A stretch of 64,000 bases of DNA. It comes from DYRB01 sp963845265 (GTDB taxonomy: Bacteria > Pseudomonadota > Gammaproteobacteria > Chromatiales > Chromatiaceae). A model generated the notes under the pieces. The model saw nothing but the letters and a program-made list of their open reading frames with translations, did no database searches and was not told where the DNA came from. How positions within the stretch are numbered: the first letter of the stretch is position 1; each line of letters opens with the position of its first letter. The DNA lies in contig CAWJRN010000010.1 in NCBI GenBank assembly GCA_963845265.1, positions 124,001 through 188,000 on the forward strand, written 5' to 3'. A program made the translations under genes and the position numbers. Below, one piece after another: positions 21,896 through 30,327 of this stretch.

Positions 21896-22859
21896 GATGC
21901 CACTCCTGACTCGACTCGTTGCGCAGCACGCCGAGGAGCGCCTCCAGGTCCGGAGCCATCTGGATCTCCCAGGACATCGGCTCACCGGTGCCCGGATGCA
22001 GCAGGCCGAGGCGAATGGCATGCAGCGCTTGGCGTGGAAAGCCCTGCAATGCCGCCAGCAGCGTCGGGGAGGCGGCCTTAGGCAGACGGGGGCGACCGGC
22101 ATAGACGGCGTCACCCACCAAGGGGTGGCGTAGGTGGCTCAGATGGACCCGGATCTGGTGGGTGCGACCGGTCTCCAGGCGCACACCAAGCAGGGTGTGG
22201 GCGGGGAAGCGTTCAAGGACCTGATAGTGGGTTACCGCCGGACGCCCGTCCCCGACCACCGCCATGCGAATGCGTTGGGTCGGGTGGCGGCCGATGGGGG
22301 CATCCACCAGCCCGCCTGAGACCAGGGCCCCGACCACTAGGGCGCGATACTCGCGGTGCACGGTGCGGGCCTGGAGCTGCTCCACCAGGGACCGATGGGC
22401 CTTGGTGGTCTTGGCAACCACCAGGAGGCCCGTGGTGTCTTTATCCAAGCGGTGAACGATGCCGGAGCGCGGCAGACAGTCGAGCCTGGGTGCATGATGC
22501 AACAGGGCATTTTGCAGGGTGCCATCGGGATTGCCGGCGGCCGGGTGGACCACCAGCCCGGCCGGCTTGTCGACAACCAGGATCTGCTCGTCCTCGTAGA
22601 CGATGGTCAATGGGATGGCCTCCGGCAGGCACTCATCCCGCGGCGCCAGAACTGGGTCCAGGTACACCTCCTCGCCGCCCCAGACCTTGTCTCGGCGGCG
22701 GCAGGGTGCGCCATCCATCTGCACCCGACCGGCATCGATCCAGGCCTGAAGTCGGCTGCGAGAGAAGTCCGGCAGCAACGCTGCCAGGGCCTGATCCAGG
22801 CGCAGCCCCGCCTGGGCCGGATCGATGCGTAGCCGCAGGACCTGGGTCGCGTCAGTCAC
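21882..22859 (-). CDS. rluD: 23S rRNA pseudouridine synthase RluD
   Basis: 325 residues from a GTG at 22859 (another GTG two codons earlier is equally possible). An N-terminal S4-like RNA-binding domain (LRLDQALAALLPDFSRSRLQ, ID AGRVQMDG) is followed by the catalytic domain with GIVHRLDKDTTGLLVVAKTT (catalytic Asp), HREYRALVVG, LETGRTHQIRVHL and HPLVGDAVY. It makes pseudouridines of helix 69 in 23S rRNA. It is divergent from bamD across about 72 bp, the conserved bamD-rluD arrangement of gammaproteobacteria, and overlaps pgeF at its 3' end. Confidence 0.93.
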   Translation of the reverse strand: MTDATQVLRLRIDPAQAGLRLDQALAALLPDFSRSRLQAWIDAGRVQMDGAPCRRRDKVWGGEEVYLDPVLAPRDECLPEAIPLTIVYEDEQILVVDKPAGLVVHPAAGNPDGTLQNALLHHAPRLDCLPRSGIVHRLDKDTTGLLVVAKTTKAHRSLVEQLQARTVHREYRALVVGALVSGGLVDAPIGRHPTQRIRMAVVGDGRPAVTHYQVLERFPAHTLLGVRLETGRTHQIRVHLSHLRHPLVGDAVYAGRPRLPKAASPTLLAALQGFPRQALHAIRLGLLHPGTGEPMSWEIQMAPDLEALLGVLRNESSQEWHLGLD

Positions 22860-22895
22860 GACCACACCGCGCCATGCCAACCTGGGCGCTTGCGG

Positions 22896-22901
22896 TATAC
22901 T
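22896..22901 (+). promoter_or_regulatory. Putative -10 element for bamD
   Basis: TATACT, preceded by GCGG, lies 31 bases upstream of the bamD ATG in the divergent rluD/bamD spacer. No good -35 hexamer is visible at 16-18 bases spacing, so this is only a candidate. Confidence 0.35.
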
Positions 22902-22931
22902 TTCGCCGTTTTCAACGGGACGGCCCACAGC

Positions 22932-23756
22932 ATGCTTCGTACTCCAACAAGGTTATTGATCCTCTTTCTGGCCGTCATTGGGTCAGGCTGCGCTTGGCTC
23001 GACAAGTACTCGGACAACACTGTAGGGTGGGACGCCGCCAAGTTGTATTCCGAGGCATCCAGCGAGCTCAATTCCGGTAACTATGCCACGGCAGTCGAGT
23101 ACTACGAGAAGCTTGAGGCCCGCTACCCCTTCGGACGTTACGCCATGCAGGCGCAGCTGGATGTAGCCTACGCCCACTACAAGGCCGACGAGCCGGAACT
23201 CGCCATCGCCGCGGCGGACCGCTTCATCAAGCTCTACCCCCAAAACCCCTACGTCGACTACGCCTACTATCTCAAGGGCATCGTCAACTACAATCGCAGC
23301 GTCGGCTTCCTCGACCGCTACATTCCCACCGACCCTTCACAACGCGACCCTGGTTCAGCCCTGGACTCCTTCCAGGACTTTTCCGAACTGGTGCGGCTCT
23401 TCCCCGACAGCAAGTACACCCCAGACGCACGCCAGCGCATGCTGTTTCTGCGCAGCAACATGGCCAAACACGAGATACACGTCGCACACTACTACATGAG
23501 ACGCGGTGCCTACCTGGCCGCGGCCAACCGCTGCACCTATGTCATTGAGCGCTTTCAGCGTACAAGCGCCGTGGAAGACGCCCTGGAGATCCTGGTCCAG
23601 GCCTACACGGCGGTCGGCGAGGACAAACTCGCGGACGACGCCCGCCGTGTCCTGACACTGAATCGCGAACAAGGTCGCTTCCTGGCGGACGAAAAGCCTG
23701 AGGACGTCTCGTTGTCCCGCCAGCTTTGGGACTACATCGGGCTCGACAAGAACTGA
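22932..23756 (+). CDS. bamD: Outer membrane assembly lipoprotein BamD
   Basis: 274 residues. The lipoprotein signal RLLILFLAVIGSGC places the lipidated Cys at residue 20. TPR-like repeats follow: AAKLYSEASSELNSGNYATA, YYEKLEARYPFGRYAMQAQL, YKADEPELAIAAADRFIKLY, DYAYYLKGIVNYNRSV. BamD is the essential lipoprotein of the BAM beta-barrel insertion complex with BamA. The start at 22932 is preferred to an in-frame ATG at 22890, since the lipobox must be near the N-terminus. Confidence 0.94.
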   Translation: MLRTPTRLLILFLAVIGSGCAWLDKYSDNTVGWDAAKLYSEASSELNSGNYATAVEYYEKLEARYPFGRYAMQAQLDVAYAHYKADEPELAIAAADRFIKLYPQNPYVDYAYYLKGIVNYNRSVGFLDRYIPTDPSQRDPGSALDSFQDFSELVRLFPDSKYTPDARQRMLFLRSNMAKHEIHVAHYYMRRGAYLAAANRCTYVIERFQRTSAVEDALEILVQAYTAVGEDKLADDARRVLTLNREQGRFLADEKPEDVSLSRQLWDYIGLDKN

Positions 23757-23907
23757 CGACGGGCCCTGGGTGGCCTGTGTTCGCGACGTTCTCTGGGCCA
23801 TGTAGCCAAGACTGGAGCGGCTTGGGGATGTCTCGACAGGATTAACGAATCAAGAAACCCTGTTGATCTTGTCCCATTACAGCCCGGCGCTCGTGGGCTT
23901 TGACTTC

Positions 23908-23935
23908 GAGCCACCGACCTATCGGTCTATGGCTC
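23908..23935. terminator. Stem-loop between bamD and glnB
   Basis: GAGCCA pairs with TGGCTC around an inner GACC/GGTC stem, located between the converging bamD and glnB ends. There is no strong T-run on either side. It may be a bidirectional terminator. The remainder of this 230-bp gap shows nothing else. Confidence 0.4.
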
Positions 23936-23985
23936 TTCGGCCGGAGGTGAGACCTCGCTAGGCAGCATCCAAGCAGGGGACCGGC

Positions 23986-24324
23986 TCACACCGCCGATTC
24001 GTTTTCCTCACCAGTGCGGATACGCACGACCCGCTCCACCTGGCTGACGAAGATCTTGCCGTCGCCAATCTTGCCGGTGCGGGCTGCGCTGCTGATCGCC
24101 TCCATGCAAGGCGCCAGCATGTCGTCGGTCACCACCAGCTCGATCTTGACCTTGGGCAGAAAATCGACGATGTACTCGGCCCCGCGATAGAGCTCCGTAT
24201 GGCCCTTCTGGCGCCCGAACCCTTTGACCTCGATGGCCGTCATGCCGGTGATACCTGCGGCGGACAGGGCCTCGCGGACGTCGTCCAGCTTGAATGGCTT
24301 GATGATGGCTTCGACCTTCTTCAT
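23986..24324 (-). CDS. glnB: Nitrogen regulatory protein P-II
   Basis: 112 residues, the standard P-II length, starting MKKVEAIIKPFKLDDVREAL. The T-loop sequence TELYRGAEYIVDFLPKVKIE contains the Tyr that is uridylylated. The ATP-binding signatures are GDGKIFV and the C-terminal RIRTGEE. P-II senses 2-oxoglutarate and ATP/ADP and controls glutamine synthetase, AmtB and NtrB. The ATG at 24324 is chosen over an upstream one at 24363 because it gives the invariant family N-terminus. It follows nadE by about 70 bp on the same strand, a frequent proteobacterial pairing that links NAD synthesis to nitrogen status. Confidence 0.95.
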   Translation of the reverse strand: MKKVEAIIKPFKLDDVREALSAAGITGMTAIEVKGFGRQKGHTELYRGAEYIVDFLPKVKIELVVTDDMLAPCMEAISSAARTGKIGDGKIFVSQVERVVRIRTGEENESAV

Positions 24325-24396
24325 AACTCGCTCCGGGGTGGGCAGATGTGGCGACAAGGCCAAGATTATAGGGCAACCAGGGCGCTAACGCGGAGA

Positions 24397-26007
24397 TCAG
24401 AAGCCGCTGGTGATGGGATAGCGCCGATCCCGACCGAAGGCTCGGCTGGTGATGCGCACCCCCGGGGGTGCCTGACGGCGCTTGTACTCGTTGCGATCCA
24501 CCAGGCGCGTCACCCGCCGCACCTCGGCCTCCGGGAAACCAGCCGCGACGATCTCTTCGACGCCCTGGTCCAGTTCGATGTAGCGCTGCAGGATGGTGTC
24601 GAGCAGATCGTATGGCGGCAGGCTGTCCTGGTCGGTCTGATCGGGGCGTAACTCCGCCGAAGGGGCCCGGGTCAGGACCCGCTGCGGGATCACCGGGCCA
24701 ACGCCGTTGCGCCAGGCGGCCAGGCGGTAGACCAGGGTCTTGACCAAGTCCTTGATGGGGGCGAAGCCGCCGGCCATGTCGCCGTAGAGGGTCGCGTAGC
24801 CCACCGCCATCTCGCTCTTGTTGCCGGTGGTCAGCAAGATCCGACCCTGCTTGTTGCTGATGGCCATGAGGATGACCCCACGACAGCGCGCCTGGATGTT
24901 CTCCTCGGTGACATCCGGGGGCGCCCCGGCGAAGGCGCCCTCCAGCATACCCAGAAATGCCTGGAAGGCGGGTTCGATGGGGATGACCGCCGTTCGCACA
25001 CCCATCGTCCGCGCCTGGGCCAGGGCGTCCTCATTGCTCATATCGGCGGTATAGCGCGACGGCATGAGTACCGCCTCCACCTGCTCCGCGCCCAGGGCGT
25101 CCACCGCCACAGCGAGCGTCAGTGCGGAGTCGATGCCCCCGGACAGGCCGAGCACGGCCCCATGAAAGCCGTTCTTGCGCACATAGTCGCGCACCCCCAG
25201 GACCAGGGCTGCGTAGATGGCCGCATCCTCCCCCAGCACGGGTGCGCAGGCTGCCGGTAACGGGCGCGGGCGCGGCGCCAGGGCGAAGTCGACCGTCAGC
25301 AAGGCCTCCTCGGCGCAGGGCGCGCGGGCCACGACCTGCCCCGCCCCATCCACCACGAAGGAGCCGCCGTCGAACACCAATTCGTCCTGACCGCCCACAA
25401 GATTCGCATAGACAATCGGCAACGCGTGGGCCCGGGCCCGCCGCGCCACCAGGGCCTCGCGCTCCCCAGGCTTGCCCAGGTGGAAGGGCGAGGCGTTGAT
25501 GTTGATCAGGACCTCGGCACCCGCCTCGGCGGACTGCCGCGCTGGGCCCTCCTCCCAGATGTCCTCGCACACCGTCAGCCCAACCTGCACCCCTTTGAAC
25601 TCCACCACGCAAGGACCTTCCCCTGCATGGAAGTAGCGCTGTTCGTCGAAGACGCCATAGTTGGGCAGGTGTTGCTTGGCGTATTCCGCAACGATGCGCC
25701 CGTCGGCGATGAAACCAGCGGCATTGTAGAGCCCCCCCAGTGTGGTCCGCGGATACCCCAAGACCAGGGCGATACCCTGGGCCTCGGCGCAGATCTCCGC
25801 CAGGGCCGCCTCGGTGCGGGCGATCAGCTCCGGGCGCAGCAACAGGTCCTCCGGCGGATAGCCGGTCAGGGTCAGCTCCGGGAACACCACCAGGTCCGCG
25901 CCCTGCTCATCCCGGGCGGCACGGGCCGCGGCCAGGACCTTGTCCCGGTTGCCGGCCAGATCGCCGACCAGCAGATTCAGTTGGGCGATCGAGATACGCA
26001 GCTTCAC
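24397..26007 (-). CDS. nadE: Glutamine-dependent NAD+ synthetase
   Basis: 536 residues, two domains. The N-terminal nitrilase-type amidase (residues 1 to about 260) has VVFPELTLTGYPPEDLL (catalytic Glu) and GLTVCEDIWEEG (catalytic Cys), and releases ammonia from glutamine. The C-terminal ATP pyrophosphatase domain has AVLGLSGGIDSALTLAVA (SGGIDS loop), TTGNKSEMAVGYATLYGDMA and GFAPIKDLVKTLVYRLA. It amidates deamido-NAD in the last step of NAD synthesis. Length is normal for the glutamine-dependent form. glnB lies downstream on the same strand. Confidence 0.95.
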   Translation of the reverse strand: MKLRISIAQLNLLVGDLAGNRDKVLAAARAARDEQGADLVVFPELTLTGYPPEDLLLRPELIARTEAALAEICAEAQGIALVLGYPRTTLGGLYNAAGFIADGRIVAEYAKQHLPNYGVFDEQRYFHAGEGPCVVEFKGVQVGLTVCEDIWEEGPARQSAEAGAEVLININASPFHLGKPGEREALVARRARAHALPIVYANLVGGQDELVFDGGSFVVDGAGQVVARAPCAEEALLTVDFALAPRPRPLPAACAPVLGEDAAIYAALVLGVRDYVRKNGFHGAVLGLSGGIDSALTLAVAVDALGAEQVEAVLMPSRYTADMSNEDALAQARTMGVRTAVIPIEPAFQAFLGMLEGAFAGAPPDVTEENIQARCRGVILMAISNKQGRILLTTGNKSEMAVGYATLYGDMAGGFAPIKDLVKTLVYRLAAWRNGVGPVIPQRVLTRAPSAELRPDQTDQDSLPPYDLLDTILQRYIELDQGVEEIVAAGFPEAEVRRVTRLVDRNEYKRRQAPPGVRITSRAFGRDRRYPITSGF

Positions 26008-26087
26008 GGGGGGACTCCAGGGGCGGCGACGGCGTTGGCGGGATCAGCGGCACGAGGGCCGCAGGGCCGTCATGGTACAGCACCGTA

Positions 26088-26225
26088 GGGTGGGCACGTC
26101 GTTTGTGCCCACGCGTTTGGGGCACATCGAATTTAGCGAATGCTAGCCAACACTAGCAGACACTACCAAGCCTCGCGCCATGCGTCCGGTGTCGTTCCGC
26201 GTGGGCACAAACGACGTGCCCACCC
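26088..26225. repeat. 138-bp element with 28-bp perfect terminal inverted repeats
   Basis: The left arm at 26088-26115 (starting GGGTGGGCACGTCGTTTGTG) is the exact reverse complement of the right arm at 26198-26225. The 82-bp interior has no coding frame but contains TTTAGCGAATGCTAGCC. The GTAGGGTGG-type edge resembles the shorter repeats at 41891 and 61588. It lies upstream of nadE and downstream of tsaC, and looks like a REP doublet or miniature element. Confidence 0.75.
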
Positions 26226-26285
26226 TCTGTCTCTCAGCAACTCCCAACATCCCAGGAGAACCCACAGCTTCTCAAGTAGGGCCAT

Positions 26286-26899
26286 CTAGCGCAGGACCGC
26301 GCCCGTGCGACCGTCACGGATGCTGGAGGGGCGTGCATTGCCGCCGCAGGGCCCGACCAGGAGGTAATCGATCCCGGTGCCCAGGGCACGGCGCACCCCA
26401 AGTGCGGTACGCGCAGGGGGCTGGGAGGCACGATTAGCACTTGTAGAGACCAGGGCCCCCCCCACTGGCGGCACAGGGCAGCGGCCAGCGGGTGGGCGGT
26501 CACTCGCACGGCCAGGGTCTGGTGCTCGCCAGTCAACCATCGCGGAGTCTCGCGCCGAGCAGGCAGCAGCCAGGTGACCGCACCCGGCCAGGTGGCGTGG
26601 ATGGCAGCCATCGCCGTCTGCCCAAGACCCCGGACATAGGGTTCGAGCTGAGCCCAGTCCGCAGCGATGAGGATCAGGCCCTTGTGCTCCGGGCGGGCCT
26701 TCAGCGCCAGCAGACGCCGCACCGCGTGGCCGTTTTCGGGGTCGCAACCCAGACCATAGACCGCCTCGGTGGGATAGGCGATCAGGCCGCCCCGGGCGAC
26801 CCAGGCAGCCGCAAGGCCGAGGCGGTGGCGCGCCGCGGCCAGGCCGGAAGCGGCCGGAGCCGAGCCCTCAGCCCGGACGACGGCGCTGGAGGTCGGCAT
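26286..26899 (-). CDS. tsaC: Threonylcarbamoyl-AMP synthase TsaC (YrdC/Sua5), one frameshift
   Basis: It makes threonylcarbamoyl-AMP for t6A37 modification of tRNAs. The N-terminal frame has VARGGLIAYPTEAVYGLGCD, LALKARPEHKGLILIAADW, TWPGAVTWLLPA and LAVRVTAHPLAAALC. After QWGG the frame changes, and the family ending ALVSTSANRASQPPARTALG, GIDYLLVGPCGG and PSSIRDGRTGAVLR is found in another frame, stopping at 26286. The break falls in a run of eight G (plus-strand C 26456-26463); nine would restore 205 codons. A homopolymer miscall is the simplest explanation because the gene is usually essential. It starts inside the purE end (32-base overlap). Confidence 0.85.
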
Positions 26900-27374
26900 C
26901 TTTGGCCAGGACGCCGCGTGCGTTTTCCTCGCGCTCCTCACGCAGGCGCTGGGCCAGGTCGGGATCGGCCAAGGCCAGGATCTGTGCCGCCAGGTACCCG
27001 GCATTCTTGGCACCCGCCTTGCCGATGGCTACCGTCGCTACCGGGATGCCCGCGGGCATCTGGACGGTGGACAACAGGGCGTCCATGCCTTGCAGGGGGC
27101 CTGCATCCAAGGGGATGCCGATGACCGGCTTGAGGGTCAGACCGGCGACAGTGCCGGCCAGGTGGGCGGCGAGCCCGGCGGCGGCGATGAAGACGCCGCA
27201 TCCACGGGCATCGGCGTCGGTCACATAGGCGTGGGTGGCCGCTGGGGTCCTGTGTGCGGAGGTAATCTTGACCTCACACCGGATATTGAGGCGGTCGAGG
27301 ACGTCTAGGGTGGTCTCTAGAACCGGGAGATCCGAATCGGACCCCATCAGGACGGCGACGAAGGGTTGACTCAT
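26868..27374 (-). CDS. purE: N5-carboxyaminoimidazole ribonucleotide mutase PurE
   Basis: 168 residues, class I PurE of purine synthesis, converting N5-CAIR to CAIR. The active-site loops are clear: VLMGSDSDLPVLE, VKITSAHRTPAATHAYV, GVFIAAAGLAAHLAGTVAGL, KPVIGIPLDAG and GLDALL-like GMDALLSTVQMPAGIPVATV. No purK is adjacent; tsaC follows with an overlap. Seven copies of a 7-bp repeat lie 17 bases upstream of its start codon, in the promoter/leader region. Confidence 0.94.
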   Translation of the reverse strand: MSQPFVAVLMGSDSDLPVLETTLDVLDRLNIRCEVKITSAHRTPAATHAYVTDADARGCGVFIAAAGLAAHLAGTVAGLTLKPVIGIPLDAGPLQGMDALLSTVQMPAGIPVATVAIGKAGAKNAGYLAAQILALADPDLAQRLREEREENARGVLAKDADLQRRRPG

Positions 27375-27390
27375 GGTGTCACGCTCATCA

Positions 27391-27439
27391 GTTGGCAGTT
27401 GGCAGTTGGCAGTTGGCAGTTGGCAGTTGGCAGTTGGCA
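27391..27439. repeat. Heptanucleotide tandem repeat (GTTGGCA) x7 upstream of purE
   Basis: Seven perfect copies of GTTGGCA. A second short tandem, TTTTAAG x3, follows at 27478-27498. Both are non-coding and lie between purE (start 27374, minus strand) and the miniature element at 27498. Unit number in such arrays changes by slippage, so this can alter purE promoter or leader spacing. Confidence 0.85.
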
Positions 27440-27497
27440 GTTAGAGTCTATTGCCGGGGAGAAGGTATACCGATCAGTTTTAAGTTTTAAGTTTTAA

Positions 27498-27730
27498 GTG
27501 ATTAGCGTCGTAGCTCGGCCATCCTTGGGAGCGGCACCGCACTGGGGACTGCTCCTGCGCCCCCAGCATGTCCCCCATCCCTGGGGGCCATCGCCCCGCG
27601 ACGGGGCGTCTTCCAGTGGCGCGGCGTGCAGGCGCGGCGGCTGCCAAGCAAGGTCGCGGTTCCCTGCGTCGCGGCGAGGGCGCCGCTCCCACGGGTGGTT
27701 AAGTGCCAGCTGAGTTTCGACGCTAATCAC
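27498..27730. repeat. MITE-like element, family R1, copy 2 (intact ends)
   Basis: The 13-bp perfect terminal inverted repeats are GTGATTAGCGTCG (27498-27510) and CGACGCTAATCAC (27718-27730). A second inner pair, GGGAGCGGC and GCCGCTCCC, makes the whole element an imperfect long hairpin. Its interior blocks recur at 8037-8245 and 41923-42005. It occupies most of the gap between topA and purE; no coding frame is convincing. Confidence 0.75.
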
Positions 27731-27797
27731 CTCCTGTTAATCCTGTCCTGTCATCCCCAGCCACTCGGAACCGCTCGGGACACGTCGCAGCACGCCT

Positions 27798-30098
27798 TCA
27801 GTCTGCGGCTGCCTCCGCATCCCCGTCCGCCGGGACGCGATAGCCGCACCCCTTCTGGGGGCAAACCTTCTCGCTGCCCTTGCTGCGGGTGACCTTGAGG
27901 GTCAGGATCGGCCACCGACATTGGGGACAGGGCTCGGCGATGGGCTCGTCCCAGACCGCGTAGTCGCACTTCGGGTAGGTGGAGCAGGAATAAAAGACCT
28001 TGCCGCGCCGGGATTTCTTCTTTTGCAGGGTCCCCTTGTGGCATTGGGGACAGGCGATGCCGGTGTCCTGGGGACGCTCCAGAGGCTCGATGTAGCGGCA
28101 CTTGGGGTAGGCACTACAGCCGATGAACTTGCCGTACTTACCGCGCTTGATCTCCAGGGTCGCACCGCACTCGGGGCAATCGCGCCCCTCCACCAACTCT
28201 GGGGCAGCCGGCTCGGCCCCGTCCGGGTTGAGGTCGCGGGTATAGTCGCACTCAGGGTATTTGGTGCAGCCGATAAAGCGACCGTTGCGCCCCAGACGGA
28301 TAGACAAAGGATTGCCGCACTGGGGGCAAGCCTCGTCCAGGGCCTCCTGGGTCACGTCGCTACGCTTGACGTTCGCCTCGGTATGGGCGACCCGCTCCTT
28401 GAAGGGGCCCCAGAACTGCTCCAGCACCGGGACCCAGTCCTCCTCGCCACGGGAGACGGCATCGAGTTCGTCCTCCAAGCGCGCGGTGAAGTCGTAGTCC
28501 ACGTAAGGGGTGAAATATTCCGTCAGGAAACGGTTGACGATGCGGCCCACGTCCGTGGGCGTGAAGCGCTTCTTCTCCAGCACCACGTACTCGCGGTCCT
28601 GCAGGGTGGAGATGATGCTGGCATAGGTGGACGGGCGACCGATGCCGTACTCCTCCAGCGTCTTGACCAGGGACGCCTCGGTAAAGCGCGGTGGCGGCTC
28701 GGTGAAATGCTGCTCGGGGCGCACCTTGACCAGCTCGATGCGGTCGCCGGTTGCCATTGGCGGGAGCATGCGCTCCTCATCATCGTCAGCCCCGGCGACG
28801 TCGTCGCGCCCCTCCAGGTAGACCCGCATGAAGCCCGCCTCGGTCACCGTGGAACCGGTGGCGCGGAACCTGTTGCCCTCCCCGGCCGACAGATCCACGG
28901 CCACGGTATCGATCAGGGCCTGGGCCATCTGACAGGCCAGGGTGCGTTTCCAGATCAATTCGTAGAGCTTGGCCTGTTCCGGACTCAGCGCCGTCTTGAT
29001 GGCCTTGGGCTCACGCCCGATGGCGGTCGGACGGATGGCCTCGTGGGCCTCCTGGGCGTTCTTCGCCTTGGTCTTGAAGATCCGCGCCTCCGGGGGCAGG
29101 TGGTCGACCCCATAGCGCTCCGTCACATAGGCACGGACCTCGGTAATGGCCTCCTGGGACAGGTTGACCGAGTCGGTACGCATATAGCTGATGAGACCGG
29201 TAGCCCCCTCACCCACGTCGACCCCTTCGTAGAGTTGCTGGGCCACACGCATGGTGCGCTGGGCGGTATAGCCGAGCTTACGCGCCGCCTCCTGTTGCAG
29301 GGTGGAGGTGGTGAAGGGCGGCGCCGGATTGCGCTTGCGCTGCTTGCGCTCGACGCTCTCCACCACCAGGGCACCATCGGCGGCCCGCTCCAGGGCCTCG
29401 CGGACGGCTCGGGCGCGGGTCTCGTCGGTGATGCTGAACTGCTCCAGCTTGGCCCCCTCGAACTGGGTCAGACGGGCTCCGAAGCCCTTGCCTCCCTTGG
29501 CCGCATCCGCCTCGACACTCCAGTACTCGCGGATCTGGAAGGCCTCGATCTCCAACTCCCGCTCGCAAATCATACGCAGGGCCGGCGACTGCACCCGACC
29601 GGCGGACAGGCCCCGGCGGATTTTTTTCCACAACAGCGGGGACAGATTGAAACCGACCAGATAGTCCAGGGCACGCCTGGCCTGCTGGGCGTTGACCAGA
29701 TCGTCGGAGATCTGACGCGGATTGGCCACGGCCTCTTGGACCGCATGTTTGGTGATCTCGTTGAAGACCACCCGGTAGACCGGCCGGTCGCCGATCTGGC
29801 GGCGGTTCTTGAGTAGCTCGTAGAGGTGCCACGAGATTGCCTCACCCTCGCGGTCCGGGTCAGTGGCCAGATAGAGGGCGGAAGCCTTCTTGAGCTTCTT
29901 GGCGATGGCCTGGACGTGCTTTTCGTTACGGTCGATGATCTGGTAGGCCATCTTGAACCCGTGCTCGGTGTCCACCGCGCCCTCCTTGGGAATCAGATCG
30001 CGGACATGCCCGTAGGAAGCCAGAACCTCGAAATCGGGTCCGAGGTACTTCTCGATGGTCTTTGCCTTGGCGGGTGATTCTACGACGACCAGATTCAT
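27798..30098 (-). CDS. topA: DNA topoisomerase I
   Basis: 766 residues from the ATG at 30098 (MNLVVVESPAKAKTIEKYLG), the invariant TOPRIM start; an earlier ATG would add a non-homologous leader. TOPRIM acidic triad DPDREGEAISWHL; GRVQSPALRMICERE; catalytic Tyr in GLISYMRTDSVNLSQ. The C-terminus carries four zinc-ribbon repeats, e.g. CPQCGNPLSIRLGRNGRFIG, CPECGATLEIKRGKYGKFIG, CPQCHKGTLQKKKSRRGKVF, CPQC...CPQKGCGY. It relaxes negative supercoils behind RNA polymerase. Gene order lysM-dprA-smg-topA is the common gammaproteobacterial block. Confidence 0.96.
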   Translation of the reverse strand: MNLVVVESPAKAKTIEKYLGPDFEVLASYGHVRDLIPKEGAVDTEHGFKMAYQIIDRNEKHVQAIAKKLKKASALYLATDPDREGEAISWHLYELLKNRRQIGDRPVYRVVFNEITKHAVQEAVANPRQISDDLVNAQQARRALDYLVGFNLSPLLWKKIRRGLSAGRVQSPALRMICERELEIEAFQIREYWSVEADAAKGGKGFGARLTQFEGAKLEQFSITDETRARAVREALERAADGALVVESVERKQRKRNPAPPFTTSTLQQEAARKLGYTAQRTMRVAQQLYEGVDVGEGATGLISYMRTDSVNLSQEAITEVRAYVTERYGVDHLPPEARIFKTKAKNAQEAHEAIRPTAIGREPKAIKTALSPEQAKLYELIWKRTLACQMAQALIDTVAVDLSAGEGNRFRATGSTVTEAGFMRVYLEGRDDVAGADDDEERMLPPMATGDRIELVKVRPEQHFTEPPPRFTEASLVKTLEEYGIGRPSTYASIISTLQDREYVVLEKKRFTPTDVGRIVNRFLTEYFTPYVDYDFTARLEDELDAVSRGEEDWVPVLEQFWGPFKERVAHTEANVKRSDVTQEALDEACPQCGNPLSIRLGRNGRFIGCTKYPECDYTRDLNPDGAEPAAPELVEGRDCPECGATLEIKRGKYGKFIGCSAYPKCRYIEPLERPQDTGIACPQCHKGTLQKKKSRRGKVFYSCSTYPKCDYAVWDEPIAEPCPQCRWPILTLKVTRSKGSEKVCPQKGCGYRVPADGDAEAAAD

Positions 30099-30327
30099 AG
30101 CGTTGCCGGGTGAGGGTACGAGGGGCGCCAAGGAGAAGCGAAGATGCGGGGCCCCGTCAAGGGGCGTGGTGATCACCGGCGACCGATTCGGCACCGCGGA
30201 ACCGGCCAGCTCCGGGTGTTTAGATGGGACCGTGCCAGGCCTACTCTGTAGCACGAAGCCACCCAACTAACCGGTCGCTGGGCCTTGCAAGGACTAGTGC
30301 AGGGCCGGGGCGACCCGTACGGCGCGG

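Noticed and set aside
27391..27498. Tandem repeats considered as a CRISPR array
   Set aside because: Units are only 7 bp and directly adjacent, without spacers, and no cas genes are present.
27921..29816. 631-codon plus-strand frame opposite topA
   Set aside because: Shadow of topA; low-complexity Gly/Asp/His-rich translation without motifs.
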